Shown in pieces: positions 1 through 5,547 of a DNA stretch of 7,934 nucleotides (position 1 is the stretch's first letter; each line of letters starts with the position of its first letter). The position numbers and the translations under genes were made by a program. Where the stretch lies: the NCBI GenBank assembly GCA_028276215.1, contig JAPYWT010000097.1:1-7934 (forward strand), given 5' to 3'. A model generated the notes under the pieces. That model saw only the letters and a program-made list of their open reading frames with translations. It made no database searches and was not told where the DNA came from. The DNA is from Thermoflexus sp. Lineage in GTDB: Bacteria > Chloroflexota > Anaerolineae > B4-G1 > DUEL01.

Positions 1-571
1 AGTCGTCGTAGCGACGGGGGAAGAAGTAGAGGACGTCCCGGATGGTGCGGAGGCCCAGGCGGGCCAGCCGCTCGGCCTGTTTGGACCCCACGCCCCGAAT
101 GGCGGTGAGGGGGGCCTTCAGGCCCGGGGGTTCCTCGGTAGGGGGCGGCGCGGGACGCCGCTCGGGCACGGCGGTCGCGCGGGGCCGGGCTGGCGCCGGA
201 GGTACCGGGGGCGCAGGTGTCGGTTCGGCTGGCGCGCCGGTCGGCGGCTCCCCGGGCAGGGAGACAGCCGGTTCCGCGACAGACGGGCCAGACATGGGCT
301 CCACAGGCATACTCTGGGGGCCGGCCTCCAGCAATTGGAGCAGTCCCTCCAGGGCCTGCGGTCGCTCCTGGGGGGGACGGGCGCTGTAATCCCGCAGCCT
401 TCGGGCAATCTCGCCCACCCACGCGGTCGCTTCGGGGCCGAAAGTACGGCCCGCTTCCCGCAACCAGGTATCGGCGTACCGGGCCAGACCTCCGATCATG
501 GCCCGGTCCTGATAATTGTACTCCTTCTCCAGATGAAGAACCTTCTTCAGCGTCTCAACGGGTGTGGGCAT
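1..571 (-). CDS. recG: ATP-dependent DNA helicase RecG, N-terminal part (runs off the left edge)
   Basis: RecG unwinds branched DNA and remodels stalled replication forks and Holliday junctions. Only the first 190 codons are present; the helicase motor lies outside the window. Residues about 154-190 match the start of the RecG wedge region: a helix-hairpin-helix segment with GVGSKQAERLARLG, then DVLYFFPRRYDD, the conserved 'LL.y.PRRYdD' signature. Before it lies an extension of about 150 residues: a charged, probably helical N-terminal domain (about 1-85) and a proline/alanine-rich linker (about 88-149). Such extensions are familiar to me from Chloroflexota RecG, but I could not check this. 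The ATG at 571 was chosen because it lies 10 bp after the stop of the upstream degV gene, with a GAGAG Shine-Dalgarno-like run at that stop, which suggests translational coupling. It is the last visible gene of the minus-strand operon. Confidence 0.88.
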   Translation of the reverse strand, partial: MPTPVETLKKVLHLEKEYNYQDRAMIGGLARYADTWLREAGRTFGPEATAWVGEIARRLRDYSARPPQERPQALEGLLQLLEAGPQSMPVEPMSGPSVAEPAVSLPGEPPTGAPAEPTPAPPVPPAPARPRATAVPERRPAPPPTEEPPGLKAPLTAIRGVGSKQAERLARLGLRTIRDVLYFFPRRYDD

Positions 572-581
572 ACGGACTCTC

Positions 582-1424
582 TCAACGACCCAGAATCACC
601 GCCACCCCCAGCGCGGCGGGGCCGATGTGGGTGCCGATGACGGGTCCGATTTCGCTGACGGGGACCTCCATATCCGGAAAGAGGGCCTGGACACGGGCGT
701 GGAAGACTTCCCAATCGGGCGCGCAGGAGTGGATGACCGCCAGCCGCTCCAGAGGGCCCAGTTTGGTCAACATTTCCAACAGTTGCTCCATCGCCCGACG
801 GCGGGTGCGCACCTGCCCCACCAGTATGGCTTCTCCCTGGCGGAACTCAATCAACGGCTTGATGTCCAGCAGGCGCGCGGCGAACCCCTTCGCCCAGGAG
901 ACCCGTCCGCTGTGCACCAGATACTTCACCGTATCCAGGACCGCCAGGAGACGGATGCGGGGCCGGACGTCTTCCAGCATGGCGATGATCTCCGCCGCAC
1001 TGGCCCCCCGGGCGGCGGCCTCGGCGGCCATGATGACCTGCCAGCCGATGCCCATCGCCAGTTGCTGGGAGTCCACGAAGTGGACCTTCAGTTCCGGCAC
1101 CTCCCGCGCCCCCAGTTCGGCGACGGAGATCATGCTGCTGAGCGCGCCCGCCAGCAGAATGGCGATGACCTCGTCGGCCTGCCCGACCAGACTCCGGAAC
1201 GCGGCGGCGAACTCATACGCCGACGGGACGGCAGTGGTGGGCACTTTGCTCAGCGAGGGCAGCCGCCGGTAGAACTCCTCGCGGGTAATCTGCTCCCCGT
1301 CCCGCAGACTCTGGCCCTCTATCTGGACGTACGCCGGAACCACGGTGATATTCAACTGGCGGGCCAGTTCGGGCGGCACGTCGGCCGTGCTGTCGGTGAG
1401 AATACGGATGCGCGGAGACATCAT
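582..1424 (-). CDS. DegV family protein, probable fatty-acid-binding FakB (copy 1, canonical)
   Basis: A 280-residue DegV-fold protein, the usual family length. DegV/FakB proteins hold a fatty acid and present its carboxylate to the kinase FakA. Visible family motifs: TDSTAD at 10-15; VPTTAVPS at 61-68, the TSxPS-type lipid-head loop with Thr63/Thr64 and Ser68; a variant of the 'SSgLSGTYqsA' motif with Ser96; VDSQQLAMGIG; YLVHSGRVS; and GPVIGTHIGP near the end with His266, the conserved histidine of FakB proteins. No signal peptide or membrane segment is visible, so it should be cytosolic. Start: two adjacent ATGs at 1424 and 1421. A GGGAG ribosome site about 7 bases upstream favours 1424, and this ATG overlaps the TGA of the upstream toxin frame. 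The fatty-acid role is inferred from motifs plus fakA in the same operon; the carried lipid is unknown. Confidence 0.88.
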   Translation of the reverse strand: MMSPRIRILTDSTADVPPELARQLNITVVPAYVQIEGQSLRDGEQITREEFYRRLPSLSKVPTTAVPSAYEFAAAFRSLVGQADEVIAILLAGALSSMISVAELGAREVPELKVHFVDSQQLAMGIGWQVIMAAEAAARGASAAEIIAMLEDVRPRIRLLAVLDTVKYLVHSGRVSWAKGFAARLLDIKPLIEFRQGEAILVGQVRTRRRAMEQLLEMLTKLGPLERLAVIHSCAPDWEVFHARVQALFPDMEVPVSEIGPVIGTHIGPAALGVAVILGR

Positions 1425-1928
1425 CCCGATTCTCCCTCACCCATAACGCGTAGAACCTGCTCGTAGAGTTGCTCGTCTATCCGGAACATTTGACGACGGA
1501 GAGCATCAAGTTCCGCTTGCAAAGAGGAAATTTTTCCCTCTCTCTTTGCTCGCATCAGGATTCCGATAGTCCCTGTCTTTCGTAACCCATACCGTTCAGC
1601 GGCCCTGCGCCCTTCGGATTCATCCAACAATATCAGACTGTCTTCGCGCTCAAGCCCCAGAGCGATGACCTCGGCTTCTCCAGCATCCAAATCCCGCTTC
1701 AGTAATTCCACGAGAGGTTGGTTCGCGGGTGCAACAACTTCTATCCAACCCCTGTAAAAAGCCACTTCCACTTCCCGCGCGCCGGGTCTGCCGTACCCTT
1801 CTTCTACAACCTCCTTCCATACTGCTGGCGGAATCCATATCTTCTCCGTAGAAGTCCCTGAGCAGGCTCAAGCGACCAATAGCCGCCAGGTGGATTAATA
1901 CGGAAGAATCAGCGACTACCGAGGGCAT
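1421..1928 (-). pseudogene. DUF3368 PIN-like toxin gene, disrupted by a frameshift
   Basis: The gene starts at the ATG at 1928 and reads MPSVVADSSVLIHLAAIG and then LSLLRDFYG, a typical DUF3368/PIN-like N-terminus with the first acidic residue at Asp7. At about 1841-1850 the reading frame breaks. The family sequence continues in a different frame (IWIPPAVWKEVVEEGYGRPG, then LDAGEAEVIALGLE and LILLDE) to the TGA at 1421. Removing one base within the GGAGAAG stretch restores a 168-residue protein of normal family length, with all expected acidic positions present. As written, the ribosome would make a 92-residue product ending at 1650. DUF3368 proteins are predicted PIN-type RNases paired with UPF0175 antitoxins. 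The start overlaps the antitoxin gene by 20 bp and has a GAGGA site 8 bases upstream. It could be true decay or a sequencing error; I see no slippery heptamer that would suggest programmed frameshifting. Confidence 0.82.
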
Positions 1929-2169
1929 ATTGCATATCCTCTTCCAGGTCCGCTTGCGTATAGTGGCGCAAAACTCCCCGTTGCCCCAGCAGTTCCTCAA
2001 ATTCCCAGCGAGTCATTTGAGCCAGAAGTCTGGCCTTGCCCAGAGATAATACCCCCCGCTGGTACAATGCCAAAGCCAGTTCCTTGAGAAACTCTCGCTC
2101 TATCTCACCCGGTGGCAATCGTGCGGCGTCCACAACTTCTGCCGGAACTTCCAGGATTAATTTCTCCAT
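1909..2169 (-). CDS. UPF0175 family antitoxin
   Basis: A small protein of 86 residues matching the UPF0175 family. It has an N-terminal strand and helix (MEKLILEVPAEVVDAARLPP), then ELALALYQRGVLSLGKARLLA, then MTRWEFEELLGQRGV and HYTQADLEED. The central 'lSlGkAaelaglsrweF.elLgrrgi' pattern is the family hallmark and resembles a small helix-turn-helix or ribbon-helix-helix type regulator. UPF0175 genes commonly sit directly before DUF3368 PIN-like toxins, as here, so the inferred job is to bind and neutralise the toxin and probably autoregulate the pair. The ATG at 2169 was chosen because GGAGG lies 6 bases upstream; the open frame continues further upstream but has no ribosome site there. It sits 28 bp after the diverged degV and overlaps the toxin start by 20 bp. 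It appears intact although its partner is broken. Confidence 0.85.
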   Translation of the reverse strand: MEKLILEVPAEVVDAARLPPGEIEREFLKELALALYQRGVLSLGKARLLAQMTRWEFEELLGQRGVLRHYTQADLEEDMQYALGSR

Positions 2170-2197
2170 TTCTTCCCTCCGCCAGTGTCCAATGCTA

Positions 2198-3058
2198 TTA
2201 CTCTTCCCCCACTCCCTCATACACAATCAGCCCCACGCCATCCGGACCGACGTGGGATGCCAGCACCGGGCCGTAGACCAGTATGGGAAACGGAGCGACT
2301 TTCGGGAACATCGCCCCCAGCCGCTCCTGCAGGACCGCCGTCTCGTTGGTCGGGTAGGAGACCGGTTGGAGAATCGTCATCTCCTGAACCTTCAGAAACT
2401 CGCTGGCGAACTCAATCAGTTTATCCAGCCCCTTCTCCCGACTGCGGACCTTCTCCATCGGGATAATCTCCCCCTCTTCTATGGACAGAAAGGGCCGGAT
2501 GCCCAGCATCGTCCCCAGAATGCACTGGGAGCGGCTGATCCGTCCGCTGCGCTGCAGGTAATCCAGCGAATCGGTGAACATCACGACGTAAATATGCGGA
2601 ATCATCCCCCGGATGTGGCGGACAATCTGGCCCAGCGAATGACCGGCCCGGGCCATGCGGGCCGCTTCCCGCACCAGAATCCCCAGGCCGAACGACGTAC
2701 ACTGAGAATCCATCACCATAATGTCGCACCGACCGAGAAACGACATCGCCGCCTGTCGGGCGTTCTCCACAATCGGACTCAGCGGGCCCGAGGAGTGAAT
2801 GGAGAGAATGGAATCCGTCGTCCGGCTCAGGCGGGCATAGACCCTCTCCATCTCCTCCACCGTCGGCCCGACCACCATCGGGCGGACTCGCTCCCGGGCC
2901 ATCCGGTCCAGCAACTCCTCATTCCGCGAGCCGTCCCGGTCCTGATAGACCTCATTCTCTACCTGAACGGTGAGCGGGACAACCGTCACATCCACATCCC
3001 GCGTCCAGGCTGCAGGCAGATACGCGTCGCCGTCAGTGACTACTCGTACAGGTGCCAC
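2198..3058 (-). CDS. DegV family protein, diverged FakB-like (copy 2)
   Basis: A 286-residue DegV-fold protein. Recognisable motifs: VTDGDAYLP near the N-terminus where DegV usually has DSTADLP; HSSGPLSPIVENA at 88-100 (SSGLSGTYqsA-like, Ser94); VMDSQCTSFGLG; DYLQRSGRIS; LGIRPFLSIEEGEI; and YGPVLASHVGP with His269, the conserved histidine. The TSxPS-type loop is altered to PMVVGPT (60-66), so the threonines expected to contact the lipid carboxylate appear to be missing. It may therefore bind a different acyl group or have lost affinity. The start is a GTG at 3058 with a strong AGGAGG just upstream (short spacing). It lies 99 bp downstream of fakA across a repeat-rich gap and belongs to the same minus-strand operon. 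DegV membership is secure; activity as a FakB is an inference. Confidence 0.85.
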   Translation of the reverse strand: MAPVRVVTDGDAYLPAAWTRDVDVTVVPLTVQVENEVYQDRDGSRNEELLDRMARERVRPMVVGPTVEEMERVYARLSRTTDSILSIHSSGPLSPIVENARQAAMSFLGRCDIMVMDSQCTSFGLGILVREAARMARAGHSLGQIVRHIRGMIPHIYVVMFTDSLDYLQRSGRISRSQCILGTMLGIRPFLSIEEGEIIPMEKVRSREKGLDKLIEFASEFLKVQEMTILQPVSYPTNETAVLQERLGAMFPKVAPFPILVYGPVLASHVGPDGVGLIVYEGVGEE

Positions 3059-3079
3059 GACACCTCCTCAGGGCGCAGG

Positions 3080-3107
3080 GTCGCAGGTCGCAGGTCGCAG
3101 GTCGCAG
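3080..3107 (+). repeat. Tandem array, four perfect copies of the 7-bp unit GTCGCAG
   Basis: Units occupy 3080-3086, 3087-3093, 3094-3100 and 3101-3107, and are identical. A degenerate copy (GGCGCAG) precedes them at about 3072-3078. The array lies in the gap between fakA and the diverged degV, just upstream of that degV ribosome-binding site. It resembles the 7-bp intergenic tandem repeats (STRR) known from cyanobacteria, but its function is unknown. Confidence 0.9.
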
Positions 3108-3114
3108 GAAGATT

Positions 3115-3161
3115 GTAGCGCAGGATTTATCCTGCAGAGAACAGGATAAATCCTATGCTAC
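3115..3161. repeat. 20-bp imperfect inverted repeat at the 3' end of fakA (dispersed palindromic element)
   Basis: The left arm (3115-3134) begins GTAGCGCAGG and the right arm (3142-3161) ends ATGCTAC. The 20-bp arms have two non-Watson-Crick positions and enclose a 7-base loop (CAGAGAA). The right arm covers the fakA stop codon (TAG at 3158-3160). The left-arm sequence GTAGCGCAGG...TTT...CCTGCA recurs at 7278-7300 inside mfd, so this is probably one copy of a dispersed palindromic family. The transcript would form a strong hairpin between fakA and the next gene, but no U-tract follows on the minus strand. It is thus more likely an RNA-processing or stability element than a full terminator. 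Confidence 0.85.
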
Positions 3162-4801
3162 TCGGCGGAGAGAATGTAGAAATAATGCGGCTGGCCGCCG
3201 TAGACGACCTCAAAGGTCTGGTCGGGATACTTCTCCTGCAGGCGGGCCGCCAGCGCCTCGGCCTCCTCCTGCCGCACACCCGCCCCGTAGTACAGGGTGA
3301 CAATCTCCAGGTCGGCCACACCCATCCGGTCCAGCAGCGCCTCCACCACCTCGTCCACCGTGTCCCCGGAGACGACCAACTGGTCATCCTGCAGGCCGAT
3401 GATCTGGCCCTGCCGTACCTGGACGCCGTTCAGGCTCGCGTCCCGGGTCGCTGTCGTCACCTCGCCGGTATGGACCTCGCGGGCCGCGCGCTCCATCGTT
3501 TCTGCGTTCTCCTCCAGACCGGCCTGGTGGTTGAAGGCCAGGAGTGCGGCAACCCCCTGCGGGATGCTCCGGGTCGGCACCACCACGACCTCTTTCTGAC
3601 TCAGTTCCTGGGCCTGACGGGCCGCCAGAATGATGTTGCCGTTGTTGGGCAGGATGACCACTTTCGGCGTCGGCAGACTTTCCACCACGCGCAGGATTTC
3701 CTCCGTACTGGGATTCATCGTCTGACCACCGGGGACAACCGCGGACGCGCCCAGGCTCATGAAGACCTTCTCCAGCCCGTCCCCCGACACCACCGCGACC
3801 ACGCCGACCTCGCGCGGCGGTGCCCCGGAGACCATCATGGCCGGGGCGGGCCGCGCCTGCTCCCGCGCGCGGACGAACTCCCGGTACTGGGCCTGCATGT
3901 CCTCCACCACCACGTCCCGCAGCGAGCCCAGCCGGACCGCGTAACTGAGCGGCACCCCCGGGTCCGGGACGTGGACGTGAACTTTGACCGTCTCCGAATC
4001 CCCGACAACCAGCGTGGAGGTACCCATCGCGTCTATATCCCGCCGGATGGCCTCCACATCCAGGTTCTGCCCGACAATCAGGAACTGCACATCGTAGCCG
4101 TACTCTTCCTCGGGCACCGCCTCGGCGGCGAACGCCGGGCCCATCACAGTCGTTGCCACTGCCGCCGATTCGCCCATCACCTCTCCCCGAAGAGCCCGCA
4201 TCATCCCCTCCAGAATCACACAGAGCCCCTGCCCGCCCGCGTCCACCACCCCGGCCTCCGCCAGAACCGGCAGCAGGTCCGGCGTGCGGGCGAGGGCATC
4301 CCAGGCCCGGCGGACGGCCCGCTCCAGCACAACGCTGAGGTCCGTCGTCCGTCCAGCCGCCAGAGTTGCCTCCTCGGCGGCCTCCCGCGCCACGGTCAGA
4401 ATGGTGCCCTCCACCGGACGGATCACCCCTTTGTAGGCCGTCCGGACTCCCTCTTCCAGCGCGGCCGCCAGGTCGGACGCGGTCAGCCACTCCTTGTTGT
4501 CCAGATGGCGGGCCATCCCGCGCCATATCTGGGAGAGGATGACGCCGGAGTTGCCCCGGGCACCCATCAGCGCGCCGTGGGCCACCCGGTGGGCGACCTT
4601 GCCCACGTTGTTCTCATCCACGCTGGCCACTTCCTCCCAGGCCGACTGCATGGTCAGCACCATGTTGGTGCCGGTATCCCCGTCGGGCACCGGGAAGACG
4701 TTGAGTGCGTTGATCTCCTCCTGGTGTTGTCGCAGCCAGACCAGGCCAGCGTACACCAGTCGCTTGAACCGTTCCCCATCTACGACGCTTGCATCCGTCA
4801 C
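3158..4801 (-). CDS. fakA: Fatty acid kinase catalytic protein FakA (DAK2/DhaL domain, YloV-like)
   Basis: FakA transfers phosphate from ATP to fatty acids held by FakB (DegV) carriers, giving acyl-phosphates for phospholipid synthesis. The length, 547 residues, equals the usual size. The N-terminal DhaL/DAK2 kinase domain (about 8-205) shows NVFPVPDGDTGTNM at 34-47, with Asp40 and Asp42 as metal ligands; GARGNSGVILSQ at 80-91; PVEGTILTV at 129-137; and GVVDAGGQG at 184-192. The middle domain (about 225-310) has GYDVQFLI and KVHVHVPDPG with His275/His277. In the families I know the first motif is usually GYCTEF, so the cysteine is replaced by Asp237 here. The C-terminal part (about 335-547) has the DegV-like fold and ends YGGQPHYFYILSAE, the natural family ending. 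The GTG start at 4801 has GAGGGGG about 8 bases upstream and lies 13 bp after the Asp23-family gene, so the two are surely co-transcribed. Confidence 0.95.
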   Translation of the reverse strand: MTDASVVDGERFKRLVYAGLVWLRQHQEEINALNVFPVPDGDTGTNMVLTMQSAWEEVASVDENNVGKVAHRVAHGALMGARGNSGVILSQIWRGMARHLDNKEWLTASDLAAALEEGVRTAYKGVIRPVEGTILTVAREAAEEATLAAGRTTDLSVVLERAVRRAWDALARTPDLLPVLAEAGVVDAGGQGLCVILEGMMRALRGEVMGESAAVATTVMGPAFAAEAVPEEEYGYDVQFLIVGQNLDVEAIRRDIDAMGTSTLVVGDSETVKVHVHVPDPGVPLSYAVRLGSLRDVVVEDMQAQYREFVRAREQARPAPAMMVSGAPPREVGVVAVVSGDGLEKVFMSLGASAVVPGGQTMNPSTEEILRVVESLPTPKVVILPNNGNIILAARQAQELSQKEVVVVPTRSIPQGVAALLAFNHQAGLEENAETMERAAREVHTGEVTTATRDASLNGVQVRQGQIIGLQDDQLVVSGDTVDEVVEALLDRMGVADLEIVTLYYGAGVRQEEAEALAARLQEKYPDQTFEVVYGGQPHYFYILSAE

Positions 4802-4814
4802 CGCGATTTCCCCC

Positions 4815-5171
4815 TCAATCCAGGTCCGAAATGCGAATCTTTTCCACGTGGACGTTGACCTCCGCCACGGGAATGCCCAAACACTTCTCCACCGTGTATT
4901 TGACCACGTTCATCGCGCTGCGGGCGACGGCCGCGATGCGCGTGCCGTACTCCACCACGACGTAGAGGTGGATGATGATTTTCCCGTCCCGCACCTGGAC
5001 AACCACCCCCCGGTGGCTGCCGCCCGACAGGACGTCGGCGATGCCCGTCGCCAGGTTTTTGGGGACGGTTCCCACAATCCCGTACGACGAGGTGACGGCC
5101 TGGTGGACCAGGCTGGCAATGGCGGTCGGCGAAACCTCTATACGGCCCCTGGGTCGGATCTGGTCTTTCAT
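4815..5171 (-). CDS. Asp23/Gls24 (DUF322) family protein, YloU-like
   Basis: A 118-residue protein that is essentially one Asp23/Gls24 domain. It opens RGRIEVSPTAIASLVHQAVTSSYGIVGT, followed by GVVVQVRDGKIIIHLYVVVEYG, then the conserved end LGIPVAEVNVHVEKIRI. It has no membrane segment or signal peptide and should be cytosolic. Family members are linked to envelope stress in Firmicutes, but their biochemical role is not settled. A single Asp23-family gene directly before fakA is the same arrangement as yloU-yloV in Bacillus, which supports both assignments. The ATG at 5171 has AGGAG and GGG just upstream. It is the first gene of the minus-strand operon. Its promoter must lie in 5172-5297, but I find only weak minus-strand candidates there (for example TAAGAT near 5188-5193). 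Confidence 0.92.
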   Translation of the reverse strand: MKDQIRPRGRIEVSPTAIASLVHQAVTSSYGIVGTVPKNLATGIADVLSGGSHRGVVVQVRDGKIIIHLYVVVEYGTRIAAVARSAMNVVKYTVEKCLGIPVAEVNVHVEKIRISDLD

Positions 5172-5217
5172 CCCTGCTCCTGGTTATGAATCTTAAAAAT
5201 CAGCGAAACCCTGGTGT

Positions 5218-5246
5218 TTGCACAAAATCCATGAGTGTGGTATGAT
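5218..5246 (+). promoter_or_regulatory. Sigma-70-type promoter for rpmB
   Basis: TTGCAC (-35, 5218-5223) and TATGAT (-10, 5241-5246) are separated by exactly 17 bp. TGG directly before the -10 gives an extended -10 element. The predicted start near 5253 leaves a leader of about 45 bases before rpmB. The leader holds a short GGCC-TGAC-GGCC palindrome (5268-5279), too small to call a regulator. Confidence 0.65.
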
Positions 5247-5297
5247 TGCTCCACGTTTCTAAACACCGGCCTGACGGCCAGCGTTACGGGAGGGATG

Positions 5298-5480
5298 ATG
5301 GCAAAGTGTGACATTTGCGGCAAGAGCGCCCAGTTCGGGCACAATGTGAGTCACTCCAACCGGGCGACCAAGCGTCGCTTTGATGCCAACGTTCATCGGG
5401 TGCGCGTGACCCTGGGCGGACAGGCCCGTCGGCTCTGGGTCTGCACCCGCTGCCTGCGCACCCTGAACAAGGGCGCGTAA
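5298..5480 (+). CDS. rpmB: 50S ribosomal protein bL28, zinc-ribbon form
   Basis: A 60-residue basic protein matching bL28: MAKCDICGKSAQFGHNVSHS, then NRATKRRFDANVHRVRV, then RRLWVCTRCLRTLNKG. Two CxxC pairs (Cys4/Cys7 and Cys49/Cys52) make it the zinc-binding (C+) type. It is a structural component of the large ribosomal subunit. Two ATGs are adjacent (5295, 5298). The GGGAGGG ribosome site ends at 5294, so the second ATG at 5298 has the better spacing and gives the standard MAKCDICG start. It is divergent from the Asp23-family/fakA operon and convergent with rpe, whose stop is 32 bp away. It has its own promoter, described separately. Confidence 0.96.
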   Translation: MAKCDICGKSAQFGHNVSHSNRATKRRFDANVHRVRVTLGGQARRLWVCTRCLRTLNKGA

Positions 5481-5482
5481 TG

Positions 5483-5547
5483 CTCACACAGAGACACAAA
5501 GGCACAAAGTTTTCAGTCTCTTTGTGTTCTTTGTGTCTCTGTGTGAG
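5483..5547. repeat. Long hairpin repeat between convergent rpmB and rpe, possible bidirectional terminator
   Basis: The left arm 5483-5509 (CTCACACAGAGACACAAAG...) pairs with the right arm 5520-5547 (...CTTTGTGTCTCTGTGTGAG). There is a perfect outer stem of about 19 bp, a one-base irregularity, and a further 7-bp inner stem around a 10-base loop. It begins 2 bp after the rpmB stop and includes the rpe stop in its loop (TGA at 5513-5515). Its position suggests it ends or protects both transcripts. The nearest U-run on the plus strand (5557-5561) is 9 bases past the stem, so it is not a textbook intrinsic terminator. CTTTGTGTCTCTGTGTG-type sequence looks like a dispersed intergenic repeat. Confidence 0.8.

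Noticed and set aside
1500..1560. Inverted repeat (GCAAAGAG...CTCTTTGC) inside the toxin gene
   Set aside because: It is short and imperfect, and lies in sequence that codes a normal DUF3368 helix (AKREGKISSLQAEL).
1841..1850. Programmed ribosomal frameshift in the toxin
   Set aside because: No homopolymer slippery heptamer, no stop codon at the shift and no evident downstream stimulatory structure.
1650..1928. The 92-residue frameshifted product as a functional short protein
   Set aside because: After about residue 28 it loses all resemblance to the family and becomes R/G-rich, whereas the true family sequence continues in the other frame.
3155..4858. 567-residue open frame on the plus strand opposite fakA
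   Set aside because: It is a mirror frame of a high-GC gene. Its product is rich in H, R, P and G with no family motif, while the minus strand encodes a full-length FakA.
5262..5285. Riboswitch or ribosomal-protein leader in the rpmB 5' region
   Set aside because: Only a 4-bp GGCC palindrome is convincing, and the leader of about 45 bases is too short for a known class.
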